From Akkermansia sp. N21116 (GTDB lineage Bacteria > Verrucomicrobiota > Verrucomicrobiia > Verrucomicrobiales > Akkermansiaceae), in contig NZ_CP139035.1 in assembly GCF_029854705.2 (NCBI RefSeq), positions 992,001 through 1,056,000 on the forward strand: a stretch of DNA of 64,000 bases, read 5' to 3'. Both the position numbers and the translations under genes were made by a program. Shown piece by piece: positions 25,824-34,378 of the stretch (position 1 is the stretch's first letter; every line of letters begins with the position of its first letter). Under the pieces are notes generated by a model, which was not told the DNA's origin, did not search any database, and saw only the letters and a list, made by a program, of their open reading frames with translations.

Positions 25824-26693
25824 ATGATCGCTCCTGTAACCCGGCCAATACGCTCATACTCCCTGAACCCGGCTATCGCATTGACGAAGAAGTTTCCTTC
25901 GGAGGCTTCTTCTCCCTCTGCCATACGTCTGGACTACCTGTCTCCCTCCTCGGTCAAATCGTACCTGTCGTGTTCCCTTCGTTTCTTCTTCGAGAGGGTA
26001 GTGCAGATACGAAAACCGGCGACGGTTGCCCTGCATGTCGGCAAGGCCATCTACTCAACACTCCAATCCTTCAACCTCGCCCGGTGGCGAGGACAGGATA
26101 GTAGTGAAGTGGCCATGGAGAAAGCCTTCTCCGCCCACTTTCTGAAGTTGGAGAAGGCGGAAGGTTCTGTGGACTACGACGACGAAGAAACGAGACAGAA
26201 GGTACGTTCCTGTGCCTGGAACACGGTCAAGGCCTACATGACCTCCGACGAGGTTGCTTCACAGATGCCTTTGGGAGTGGAAATCGGTCTATCTGCCACC
26301 ATTCCCAACCTGCCGGTTCCTGTGCAAGGCGTCATCGACCTCGTCCAGCACGACCTGACGGCAGTGGACTACAAGTCTTCTGCCGCCAAACCGGACACCG
26401 GGCATGCAGCCTTTGACCACGAACTTCAACTGGTTACCTACCAGATGATGATCGAAGAAGCGACGGGAGACACGCCTCCGTCGCTGGATCTGATCTACCT
26501 GGTCAAGACGAAGACGCCACAGGTGATCCGGGTCAAGATTCCGCCTGCTGACGAACAGCGTAAGCAACGCGTCGCCGACCTGTACGAAATCGCCTATGAA
26601 GGCATCACCACCGAGCGTTTCCAGCCCCAGCCCGGGATGCAATGCTCTTGGTGCCAGTACAGGAAGGAATACTCCGGAGGGTACAACAAGTGA
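25824..26693 (+). CDS. PD-(D/E)XK nuclease (RecB/AddB-type) domain protein
   Basis: 289 residues. The motif YLSPSSVKSYLSC begins a RecB-like domain. GVIDLVQHDL and AVDYKSSAAK give the PD-(D/E)XK catalytic centre (Asp in VID, Asp and Lys in VDYKSS), and ELQLVTYQMM is the following helix. The C-terminus CSWCQYRKEYSG resembles the Fe-S Cys cluster of AddB/RecB-like nucleases, but the third Cys is Tyr here, while a copied 3' end at 30735 keeps Cys. Stand-alone members of this family occur on phages and mobile elements. The start is uncertain since no clear RBS precedes it. Downstream lies a broken AbiE module. Confidence 0.85.
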   Translation: MIAPVTRPIRSYSLNPAIALTKKFPSEASSPSAIRLDYLSPSSVKSYLSCSLRFFFERVVQIRKPATVALHVGKAIYSTLQSFNLARWRGQDSSEVAMEKAFSAHFLKLEKAEGSVDYDDEETRQKVRSCAWNTVKAYMTSDEVASQMPLGVEIGLSATIPNLPVPVQGVIDLVQHDLTAVDYKSSAAKPDTGHAAFDHELQLVTYQMMIEEATGDTPPSLDLIYLVKTKTPQVIRVKIPPADEQRKQRVADLYEIAYEGITTERFQPQPGMQCSWCQYRKEYSGGYNK

Positions 26694-26882
26694 GAGGATG
26701 ATATCTATCCAGAAACCTGACTTTGGTAAGGCTTCTTTTTAGCTTAGAGATGACGCGAATTTACACTTTCTGCACACATATTTTCAAAATTGCATGCAGA
26801 AAGTATTGCTAGCAGGCTTTGATTGCCTCCTATTATCGTAGGGAGCCGGATTCTCTTTGCCAATCCGGAATGAACAGAGTCT

Positions 26883-27436
26883 ATGACAAAACGGGAATTG
26901 GCAGAACAAGTGCTTGCATCATCAAGAGGCATTGTGAAAACGGCGGATTTTCTCTCTGCCGGCCTGAGTAAAAGAATGTGGCTCTTCTTTGTCGCGAGGG
27001 GTTTCTTGAGCGTATTCGTCACGGCTATTACCAATTGACCGGTGATCCGTCTGTATCAGAGGAACTGCTTCTGGCCACGCTGATTCCCAAAGGAATCGTG
27101 TGTATGGGATCAACCCTTTTCCACTATGAGTACAGTGACTTTACTCCTCGAATGTGGACGATTGCCGTGCATCGCACGATTTCTCGCGTAAAACTGAAAA
27201 CGGAAGCAGTACGTTTTCAGTTTTACTATATTTCCAAAGCGTATTATGAAATCGGAAGGACAACGGAAAAGATCAATGGCCTCCAACTTCTCATCTACGA
27301 TAGAGAACGTACGATTTGCGATTGTTTCAAGTATCGAACGAAGCTGGATCATGAAACCTTCAACAAGGCCATTCGCGCCTATATTGCAGACGACAAAAAA
27401 ATCTGGGCAATCTTGTCCAAGACGCCAAAGAAATGA
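26883..27436 (+). pseudogene. frameshifted AbiEi-like antitoxin
   Basis: The frame from ATG at 26883 reads MTKRELAEQVLASSRGIVKTADFLSAGLSKRM and then goes out of phase. From 26978 another frame continues the same domain: ALLCREGFLERIRHGYYQLTGD, with the usual AbiEi wing and the IYDRERTICDCFKYR motif and end at 27436. Together they give a typical type IV antitoxin (AbiEi). A single shift near 26975 splits it, so the gene is probably inactive unless a ribosomal slip occurs. Confidence 0.75.
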
Positions 27437-27478
27437 GACTCTTCAAAAAGTTAAATGCATTGATGGAGGTGATGTTGA

Positions 27479-27540
27479 ATGTCTGATCCGGGAGCATCTC
27501 TTCTAGCAAGGTTGAAAAACAAGGCTGCGGAAAGCGGGCG
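27479..27540 (+). pseudogene. N-terminal remnant of an AbiEii-like toxin
   Basis: MSDPGASLLARLKNKAAESGRSYQ matches the conserved start of AbiEii nucleotidyltransferases. About 21 codons in, the homology ends and the frame runs into unrelated, minus-strand-like sequence. The toxin core is gone, which suggests a deletion or insertion at about 27540. Confidence 0.6.
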
Positions 27541-27679
27541 AAGCTATCAAATTCGGGCTATTTCGCCGATCTGGAAGAGTCGAACCAGTTCGTCGGCAAG
27601 AGGCTTGATGGCGGTTTCCGCCGTCGTTCTCGCTGACCGGTCCCGTCCGGGGAGGTCAACCATGTAGGTGACGTATCTT

Positions 27680-28840
27680 TTACGCAGGAAAATGTTGTTG
27701 AACCCGTCCCGTCCGTCTGGCGTTGTTTTCCTGCACCGGACGAGACCGCTGCTGAATTTTGAACGATACGGACAAGTGAGCAAACAACTCTTCTTCCATT
27801 TTCTCCCGCTCATTGCCGTTTTCCATCCTGCACAGGGCTATTACCTGCCCGGTTTTCAGGAAGCACTGTCCGGTCACAGGGCGTCCATCCACCATGATCC
27901 GGTTGGATCTCCCCGGGCACGGGACCAGCATCCACACGGCACCCCGGCCCTGTTTGGTCGTCACAATATCAAACTGGAACAAATCGGAGCCCTCCCCATC
28001 GGAAGCTATCCTGACATACAATGCCCGTGAAACCTTGTACGGCGATTGATCCGGATAAACAAGCTGGTCCCCCAAATCCCCCGAGAGACGCAATACGAGA
28101 ATACTCTCAGTCTCCTTCTTCTCACGCTCCTCTCGCCCGGGCTTTGGGGATGGGGCGGGCGGGACTGGCGGCACCGGTTCTTCTTCCCGTTTTTCGGGCG
28201 GCTGCCTTCTGACAGGTTCTTCTTTCGGCATGTCGGGGCTGCGTGGCCCGGGCAAAATAAATTGAGGCCCTTTGTCCGAGTCCGTGCCGGATTTCTTGCC
28301 TGTTGCCTTCGACGCGCCGCAAGACGACGGAAAACGAACCCCGGAGAGCAGTTGCAGCAATGTGATGATATAAATCGCCAAAGACAACAAAAAGCCCAGA
28401 AACAACAGCAGAAATGCACCCGCAAGAGATAAGACGAGAGCGACGGGAAAACCCACGATAAAGAACACAATGGCAATAATGGTCAATGTGCGGAACGATC
28501 GGAATGTCCACAGGAGCGCCAATGTCGCGGCACCTCCCACGATCATGGACACAACCGCCATCCCGGCCATGCCGAACAGCAGGGAAACATTATCCTCATC
28601 TACTCCGTGAACGACCGCCTCCTCAATCTCGCCGGAATGCCCTCCCACCGCCTGCCGCATCGAGAAATACACATAGGCCCAGGTGCATACGGCCACGGCC
28701 GACACAAAAAAACGCCACTTCAACCGGCCTGATTCCTGGTTTCTGACGGGCAGCAACAGCACGATCAACGTCAGGAAAGGCACGACATTCAATAGAATCA
28801 GGGACAGATTCGCGTTCAGGAACTGGTTCAATTCTTCCAT
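27680..28840 (-). CDS. multi-span membrane protein with FHA-like C-terminal domain
   Basis: 386 residues. Four or five hydrophobic spans in the first 170 residues, a Pro/Glu/Arg-rich linker (EEEPVPPVPPAPSPKPG), then a beta domain with CPGRSNRIMVDGRPVTG and FLKTGQVIALCRM, which fits an FHA-like fold (N at the phosphopeptide-binding loop, then V.G..V...L..G..I.L). FHA domains bind phosphothreonine, so partnership with the Ser/Thr kinase at 10199 is possible but unproven. In the last 25 residues the frame becomes Arg/Gln-rich, and the next frame reads VTYMVDLPGRDRSARTTAET, so the natural C-terminus may have been shifted. Confidence 0.65.
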   Translation of the reverse strand: MEELNQFLNANLSLILLNVVPFLTLIVLLLPVRNQESGRLKWRFFVSAVAVCTWAYVYFSMRQAVGGHSGEIEEAVVHGVDEDNVSLLFGMAGMAVVSMIVGGAATLALLWTFRSFRTLTIIAIVFFIVGFPVALVLSLAGAFLLLFLGFLLSLAIYIITLLQLLSGVRFPSSCGASKATGKKSGTDSDKGPQFILPGPRSPDMPKEEPVRRQPPEKREEEPVPPVPPAPSPKPGREEREKKETESILVLRLSGDLGDQLVYPDQSPYKVSRALYVRIASDGEGSDLFQFDIVTTKQGRGAVWMLVPCPGRSNRIMVDGRPVTGQCFLKTGQVIALCRMENGNEREKMEEELFAHLSVSFKIQQRSRPVQENNARRTGRVQQHFPA

Positions 28841-28900
28841 AGGATCCTACTGTTTGTTCACGCAATGAAACCGGTACATCACCGCTATCACCATATCTTC

Positions 28901-30007
28901 TTATTGGGCACCGTAGCTTTTCAACAGTTTCACGGTTTCAACATAACCGTTCTCTGAAGCATACATAAGAGCCGTCATTCCATCTTTGTCTTTCATATCA
29001 ATGACAGCTCCATATTCCAGCAACAGTTTCACGATTTCAACATAACCGTGCTTTGAAGCATACATAAGAGCCGTCATTCCTTCTTTGTCTTTCATATTAA
29101 TGAAAGCTCCATATTCCAGCAACAACTTCACGACTTCAACATAACCGAACATTGAAGCACACATAAGAGCCGTCTGATCGAGGGAGCATTCTCTGTCGAT
29201 GTCCGCGCCATGCTCCAGCAACAGTTTCACGATTTCAACATGATCGTTCTCTGAAGCAAACATAAGAGCCGTCCTTTTATATTTTTCTTTCATATCAATG
29301 ACAGCTCCATATTCCAGCAACAGTTTCACGGTTTCAACATGACCTCTCCCTGAAGCATACATAAGAGCCGTCATTCCATCTTCGTCTTTTATGTTGACGT
29401 CCGCTTCACTCTCGATTAGCCACTTCGCTACGGAAATGATGCCCAACTCAATAGCGACCATCAACGGGGTTCTCCCCCGATCATCAACCCCATCCATGTC
29501 ACCGAGCTGCAACAGTTGCAGAAGATGCTGTTTCTCTTCATACTCCTCATCCGTTTTCACCGAAAATTTTTTGACTGCTTTCTCGCAAGCTTCCAGACAA
29601 TTTATGCCCTCCCCGGTCCGGGGAGGAGCTGATGAAGGATCATGTCCTACGGTTTTTTCGTCATCTTCTTCCGAAATTTTCTTTCCATGAACGGATTCCA
29701 ATAAATCCAGGCTCTCCAATATCATCTGATCCTGCCGTTGGCGGGCATGCCAGCGAGCGCCATGACCGTTGGCATCCCGTTCGTAAACATCTGCTCCCTC
29801 ATTCACCAGACGGAAAAAAACGTCGTGATCGCCTTCGTCGATACTTTTCAGCAAGGCGGGAAGCCCGGCTTGCCGGTTCGTTTCTTCCGGACCGATCAAA
29901 CGGCAACCTTCGGCCAAAACACCGGAGTCCATCATGCCTTGCGCCACTTCATGGGAAAAAGGCCCCAGTTTCGTCCCCTCTCTGGTTTCCAGATAATATT
30001 CGCTCAT
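28901..30007 (-). CDS. GYF_2 and ankyrin-repeat protein
   Basis: 368 residues from the ATG at 30007 (MSEYYLETREGTKLGPFSHE), preferred over the ATG at 30040 because the GYF_2 domain then starts the protein. The GYF_2 domain is followed by one divergent ankyrin unit (GDHDVFFRLVNEGADVYERD), a charged linker and about six ankyrin repeats (DGMTALMYASGRGHVETVKL, LLLEYGAVIDMKDK). The last repeats are almost identical at the DNA level with a 99-base period, indicating recent amplification. No signal peptide or span. It lies 60 bases upstream of the FHA-like gene on the same strand. Confidence 0.88.
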   Translation of the reverse strand: MSEYYLETREGTKLGPFSHEVAQGMMDSGVLAEGCRLIGPEETNRQAGLPALLKSIDEGDHDVFFRLVNEGADVYERDANGHGARWHARQRQDQMILESLDLLESVHGKKISEEDDEKTVGHDPSSAPPRTGEGINCLEACEKAVKKFSVKTDEEYEEKQHLLQLLQLGDMDGVDDRGRTPLMVAIELGIISVAKWLIESEADVNIKDEDGMTALMYASGRGHVETVKLLLEYGAVIDMKEKYKRTALMFASENDHVEIVKLLLEHGADIDRECSLDQTALMCASMFGYVEVVKLLLEYGAFINMKDKEGMTALMYASKHGYVEIVKLLLEYGAVIDMKDKDGMTALMYASENGYVETVKLLKSYGAQ

Positions 30008-30040
30008 AGTCTCGTTATTCGTTTGCTTTCGGTTGTCCAT

Positions 30041-30734
30041 GCCTCTCGTGCCCCGCTCTCCCGGATTTCATTGTTCAGATTCCGAATGGAAACAGGATTA
30101 TTTCACTATTAATACCTGTTCCCGAAATTGTCGACAAGAAAAGCAGATCAATACTTGGTTGCTCACCGGAACTATATGGGAACTACGCCGGATTCTCCCC
30201 TGTAATGATACAGAGGGCAGACGTGAAGGTGGAGCGAATTGACCACATACTCAATTATTCCTTGGACTTGGGAAAAAAGAGGCCAATTTTGCGTTCCCTG
30301 TGGGAAGATGGGGTAAAGGAGAAGGCTGGCAGAAGAATCCAAATTAATGTAGTATTTGTTCCGTTGCGCTTTTTCATCGAATTTGTGAATGTAGCCTCCC
30401 CTTGCCCAAATGTTCTTGTATTACATCCGGGGCTGGATGCTTGTAATGATGGGCGCCGGAGAAAATGGCGAGCCCCTCCGATACTGTTGAAAGGCAGAGA
30501 TATGGTAGTAAAAGAGGATGTAGGCGGCAAAAGCCCCGCTATTTTTCAGTTCCATAAGATGTTATCCTTTTCTATAGTTTATTTTTTTCGGATGCAGATT
30601 TTTCACGAGCGGTTTTCAGTAGATCCGGGCTGAAATGGAGTTCCGGCTTTTTGGGGGTATCTTGTTTTGCAGGTGGAATTCTTCTCTTACTGATAGACGA
30701 GCCATGCTGGTCATGCATCGTTGCTTTGACAGGG
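30041..30734. other. non-coding or decayed stretch
   Basis: About 690 bases. Frames of up to 142 residues exist on the plus strand (30205-30633) and 91 on the minus strand (30255-30530), but neither has convincing codon structure, a domain or a sensible start. I see no RNA gene or repeat here. Likely decayed island sequence. Confidence 0.5.
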
Positions 30735-30839
30735 GGTGTCTACGAAGGCATCGTCAACGTGCGTTTCCATACCCCGCCCGGGATGCAATGCTCCTGGTGC
30801 CAGTATAAGAGGGAATGCTCCGGATTGTGTAGACGGTAA
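30735..30839 (+). pseudogene. duplicated 3' end of the PD-(D/E)XK nuclease gene
   Basis: The bases around 30738-30890 match the 3' end and downstream flank of the nuclease gene at about 26594-26735, sharing the protein end PGMQCSWCQY and the flank CAGAAACCTG. Here the cluster keeps the third Cys (KRECSG). Only the last 30 or so codons are present. This is a remnant of a second copy or a recombination scar. Confidence 0.75.
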
Positions 30840-30923
30840 AGGGAGAAGATGCTGTCGATTCAGAAACCTGCCGTGAGGTCGGCTTCTTCCTGACTCTCGG
30901 ATGGTTGGATTTCGTACCACTTG

Positions 30924-31745
30924 TCAAAGATAGAAAAGGCCAATCAAGGCATTAAGAAGATCTTCCGGAGTCAGCCCTGTCGTTGCTCCCGATCCTCGTC
31001 GCTTACGTAAATGATCAAAGATACCCTGCCACTCGGGAGAGGTGGCTTGATATTCTCTCAGGAACTCTCGAACATCGGCCTGAATTACTTCCGGAAGATG
31101 CAATGAATCCGTTTCCTGGACGACATCAAAAAGCATGAAGAAGACATCGTTGCGATGCTTTCTGAAGTTGTTCCGGCTACTGGCGGAACCATGAGTTCCT
31201 CCTTGTTGCCACTGGAGAAGCAGGTTCAGGCAGGCTTTTATTTTTAAAATCATGAGAACCGGAATGGTCGGACGAGGAATGCCTTTGTCCCGGCTGATGT
31301 GTTCTCTGAAGAAATGGTAGTATGTATCATCCAGAACGATGCAGGAGAGCCCCGTATACTGATCCTGTGCTTTTACTGGTACAATCCGTTGCCCGGGAAC
31401 CAGATGTAGCGCATCTCCCTTGCGGCTGAGAAGCTCCAACTGAGCAGGGGCTCCCGTATCTTCCGGTTCGGAAAAACGATACAGGATTTTACGGGAAACT
31501 CCATCTTGTTCGAGGTCAATCCGTTCACGTATTTTGTATCCTGACCGATTGATATAGTCGTGGAACGTTTCCGTAAACTGGATATCCATGCATTCAAGAA
31601 TCAGGACAATGTCCAAATCCTCCGTCCCTCGAAAGGAAGGAATATGATCGGAGTACCATGCTGTACATGCCGTGCCTCCGATGAGCGCATAGGCATTACT
31701 GTACTCGGCGAAGTAGTGGCAGAAATGTTCTATTTTTCAAAGCAT
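30924..31745 (-). CDS. AbiEii-like nucleotidyltransferase toxin with stop at codon 3
   Basis: The domain reads ALIGGTACTAWYSDHIP and FRGTEDLDIVLILE: the GG(T/S) and DxD motifs of the AbiEii-type nucleotidyltransferases, followed by LKIKACLNLLLQWQQGG. The frame is open from 31731 to 30924, but its only good ATG, at 31745, is followed by CTT and TGA, so the third codon is a stop. A TTG at 31616 would lose both key motifs. Either an ATA start, re-initiation after the TGA, or a nonsense mutation must apply. The ATG lies inside the 3' end of the upstream gene, as expected for a coupled antitoxin-toxin pair. Possibly inactive. Confidence 0.65.
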
Positions 31746-32716
31746 GAGAGGGGCAGTTTATTGAGTTCCTGAATGACGCGATCGTCCGATGAATCCCGAA
31801 GGGAAAGGTAAAGCGAAAGAGGATCCACCCACTTGCTACCCGGCTGCATGAGTATTTCCGGTGGATACATCCATTGCTGGATGATGGCCTGAGCCTCCTC
31901 GTGTTCGGATTCCGGATGATCTCCGGGAAGAAAGAGTTCCCGAATCGACTGTTTGCCTACAGCATATGTAGGGATGTTTCCGTCAACAAGGAGAGTCTGC
32001 CTGCTCAACGCCGACTCTCCCGCCAAAGGCAATCGTCTCTGAAATGGAAGCAAACGAACGTGAAGTTGTTTTTGAACAGGGCTTCTCAGCAAGGGAAGTA
32101 CCTTTTCCCACAAGACATTGACAGGAAGATTCATATTGAAGCGCCCCCTGGTGGCTACCCCGTCGTAATGACACAGACCATGGGTAACGAGTTCATTTTT
32201 GGCATTACTGAGCGACATGGCCGAATAAGGTAATCTGGAACCTATTTGTCGCAGATTCTGGTCGTGAATATCATGGAAAAGAATATGACGTAACACAAGA
32301 ACTTGAGCCACGGGAGAGAGAAATTCACGAGGCTCCTTTTCAATTCCCTTATGCTGTTCCCATGTCTTTAAGTGAATGTAAAACTGCGGCATATACGCGT
32401 ACCCGTCCATGGTCATGAACGGGACATTAGCCTTGATCATACGGCTACGCTGGTAAGACGGGGTCCGGGTCAGGAAAAAAACAACAGGAAGCTTGAAAAG
32501 AGTTTCCAACTGTTGAAGGTACTGCCTGTAAAGATTGGGCGTTGCAACATCCATGTCCATAGCGGCCAAAAACCTATTACCCCGGCAAGAAGCGTAGGCA
32601 TATTGGAAACGCTTGATGAGGGACAAAGGCAGCTTTGCTCCATCAACAAGTTCTATCTGAAGGGACTCATGGAACAGCCTGATCCAGATTTTTTGCCAAG
32701 GTTCCCACATACTCAT
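31730..32716 (-). CDS. AbiEi-like antitoxin partner with winged HTH
   Basis: 328 residues from the ATG at 32716 (MSMWEPWQKI). Longer in-frame starts up to 32812 add unlikely residues. The first part (ELVDGAKLPLSLIKRF, then LPVVFFLTRTPSYQRSRMI and VPFMTMDGYAYMPQF) resembles an endonuclease-like fold. A winged HTH follows (LPYSAMSLSNAKNELVTHG), then a regulatory C-terminal part. Its stop overlaps the downstream nucleotidyltransferase gene, the usual arrangement of a type IV pair. I infer a DNA-binding antitoxin that represses the operon. The family call is based on architecture and neighbour. Confidence 0.6.
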   Translation of the reverse strand: MSMWEPWQKIWIRLFHESLQIELVDGAKLPLSLIKRFQYAYASCRGNRFLAAMDMDVATPNLYRQYLQQLETLFKLPVVFFLTRTPSYQRSRMIKANVPFMTMDGYAYMPQFYIHLKTWEQHKGIEKEPREFLSPVAQVLVLRHILFHDIHDQNLRQIGSRLPYSAMSLSNAKNELVTHGLCHYDGVATRGRFNMNLPVNVLWEKVLPLLRSPVQKQLHVRLLPFQRRLPLAGESALSRQTLLVDGNIPTYAVGKQSIRELFLPGDHPESEHEEAQAIIQQWMYPPEILMQPGSKWVDPLSLYLSLRDSSDDRVIQELNKLPLSCFEK

Positions 32717-32838
32717 AACAGTATTATACACACGGATATGCTCTTGTACATATAAAATATGTATCATTGCATTCATATATTTACAAAGAGTTGCTGACAT
32801 CCTGAAAATCACTCTCTTCTCACGTCATATATTCCTGA

Positions 32839-32904
32839 GGAAGCAGTTTCTCTGCTTCCTGCCTTTGCCCGCCTCCCGGCTTTGTTCCGGGAGGCGGGCT
32901 TTTT
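32839..32904 (+). terminator. two hairpins, the second a Rho-independent terminator
   Basis: GGAAGCAG/CTGCTTCC at 32839-32859, then GCCCGCCTCCCGG/CCGGGAGGCGGGC at 32867-32899 with TTTTT after it. It lies just ahead of the DUF932 gene. No plus-strand gene is visible upstream, so it may act on a leader transcript as an attenuator or end a small RNA. Confidence 0.7.
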
Positions 32905-32925
32905 GTTGCAACAAACCAATCATCA

Positions 32926-33783
32926 ATGAACATGAATACTCACACATCCACCCACGAACTCTATCGCAATCGCGACAACAGCCCGCTGGACAAAAACCAG
33001 ATCCGGCGTGTCGCTCCCTCCGTCTTCGCCGACCGCGAGGACGACAGCCGTTCGGAGAAGTACCGTTTCGTCTCCTCCGACTCCCTGCTCGACCAGATGG
33101 AAGAAGCCGGGTTCCTCGTCGTCGGTGCTCAGGAACAACGTACCCGGAAACCGGACGGCACTCCCACTCGCAAGCACCTGATTCGCTTCGCCCACCGGGA
33201 TGTGCTGGAACACCACCGTGACCAGCGCATCGAAGTGGTCATGATCAACAGCCACAACGGCAGCTGCTCCTACCAGCTCATGGCCGGGATCTTCCGGCTG
33301 GTGTGTACCAACGGTCTGATTGTCGGGGCGCGTATTGCCGCTATCAACATCCGTCACATGGGACATACCGGAGAGGATGTGATTGCAGCCAGTCTTCAGT
33401 TGGCCTCTGAAACGCCCCGGATCATGGATGACATTCACCGGATGCAGGGAGTGGAACTCCCCTACAGGCGTCAGGTGGACTTCGTTCATGAAGCGGCACA
33501 GTTGCGTATGGGAGACGACTACGAAGACAGGATACGTCCCGAAGCTCTTCTATCTCCCCGGCGCTGGAACGACATCGGCTTTACGGCGGGAGGTCCGGCT
33601 ACCGTCTGGCAGTGCTTCAACCGGGTTCAGGAAAACCTGATTCGGGGAGGCGTTCCCTTGAAGCCTCAGAAGGACGGCGTCTATCGCCGCCGTTCCCTGC
33701 GGGCACTCAACGGCATTGACGGCAATACACACCTGAACCGGGAACTCTGGGATCTGGCCGACAGCTACACCCTGAACAACTGA
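32926..33783 (+). CDS. DUF932 (phage/plasmid-like) protein
   Basis: 285 residues. The DUF932 pattern is visible: RFVSSDSLLDQMEEAGF near the start, the core LIRFAHRDV...VVMINSHNGSCSY and RLVCTNGLIVG, then the helical end. DUF932 proteins are typical of phages and plasmids. The gene starts a series of small genes that look like a mobile-element operon (33796, 34137, 34319/35865, 36169). No recombinase or relaxase is visible nearby. Confidence 0.85.
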   Translation: MNMNTHTSTHELYRNRDNSPLDKNQIRRVAPSVFADREDDSRSEKYRFVSSDSLLDQMEEAGFLVVGAQEQRTRKPDGTPTRKHLIRFAHRDVLEHHRDQRIEVVMINSHNGSCSYQLMAGIFRLVCTNGLIVGARIAAINIRHMGHTGEDVIAASLQLASETPRIMDDIHRMQGVELPYRRQVDFVHEAAQLRMGDDYEDRIRPEALLSPRRWNDIGFTAGGPATVWQCFNRVQENLIRGGVPLKPQKDGVYRRRSLRALNGIDGNTHLNRELWDLADSYTLNN

Positions 33784-33795
33784 CCTGAGACAATC

Positions 33796-34134
33796 ATGAG
33801 AAGAAAACATCATCTCAGGGTGAAACGTATGGGACGGACTCTGTCCCTGACCGGGCTGGAACTGTCCATTCTCCTGTACCTTCACGGCGACTTTGAACGC
33901 AGTGACGAGGAGATCATGCTGGAATGCCATGAAATCGAACAAGAAAGCGTCAGGCATGCCGTCCGTGGTCTGGCAGGGAAGGAATTCATCATCCGCACAA
34001 AGGAAGAAGAATTCCTGCTTCGGTCCGACTGCTGGCTGATTACCTATGCCGGACGGCAGGCACTTAAACAATGGGTGTCCTCTGCCGTTCCGACTCGTCG
34101 ATCATCCCGGACAAGAGCTCACGCATCAGCATAG
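33796..34134 (+). CDS. small protein, possible winged helix
   Basis: 112 residues starting MRRKHHLRVKRMGRTLSL. TLTGLELSILLYLHGDFERS and ECHEIEQESVRHAVRGLAGK suggest a winged-helix-like arrangement, so it may be a DNA-binding protein; the short wing IRTKEEEFLLRSDCW fits. It follows the DUF932 gene by 12 bases and shares its transcription unit. Family unknown. The last ten residues are Arg-rich. Confidence 0.6.
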   Translation: MRRKHHLRVKRMGRTLSLTGLELSILLYLHGDFERSDEEIMLECHEIEQESVRHAVRGLAGKEFIIRTKEEEFLLRSDCWLITYAGRQALKQWVSSAVPTRRSSRTRAHASA

Positions 34135-34136
34135 CC

Positions 34137-34295
34137 ATGAACATGAAAGACCTCCTCATTGCTCTGGTGACGCTCGTTATGCTGTGTCTGCTGGGGCCGG
34201 TTGTCGTCGGCATCCTGTCGGCCATGGAGGCCGTGGCTCCGTATCTGCTCGCCGTGCTGTTGATCATGGGCGTCATCGCCTTCTTCTGCAAGTAA
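34137..34295 (+). CDS. 52-residue membrane protein
   Basis: ATG at 34137 immediately after the previous stop (two bases between). MNMKDLLIALVTLVMLCLL and a second span (APYLLAVLLIMGVIAFF) give a two-helix membrane peptide. A longer in-frame start at 34071 overlaps the preceding gene and is less likely. Unknown function; co-transcribed with the DUF932 group. Confidence 0.5.
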   Translation: MNMKDLLIALVTLVMLCLLGPVVVGILSAMEAVAPYLLAVLLIMGVIAFFCK

Positions 34296-34318
34296 CTCTG
34301 ACAGGAAAGGAACGAGAC

Positions 34319-34378
34319 ATGAAGACGATTCCCATCATCGCGCAACTGCGCTCCACGAGCGGAGATGTGACCTTCTAA
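34319..34378 (+). pseudogene. first part of a small gene split by the DUF418 cassette
   Basis: AAAGGAA precedes ATG at 34319, which encodes MKTIPIIAQLRSTSGDVTF and then a stop. The frame that resumes at 35865 begins EDWDFSIRSVLVNLPELTEG. Joining the two at TTC/GAA gives one smooth frame without a stop (the reconstructed junction DVTF-EDWDF), so both ends probably belong to one original gene of about 125 residues. Confidence 0.5.

Noticed and set aside
28920-29400. Regular 99-base repeats as a possible CRISPR array
   Set aside because: They encode ankyrin units in frame and lack spacers.
30205-30633. 142-residue plus-strand frame
   Set aside because: No domain, weak codon structure and overlap with an equally poor minus-strand frame; treated as decayed sequence.
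31737-31739. TGA as a selenocysteine codon in the toxin gene
   Set aside because: No selenocysteine insertion element is visible just after it and the position is not a known catalytic Cys.
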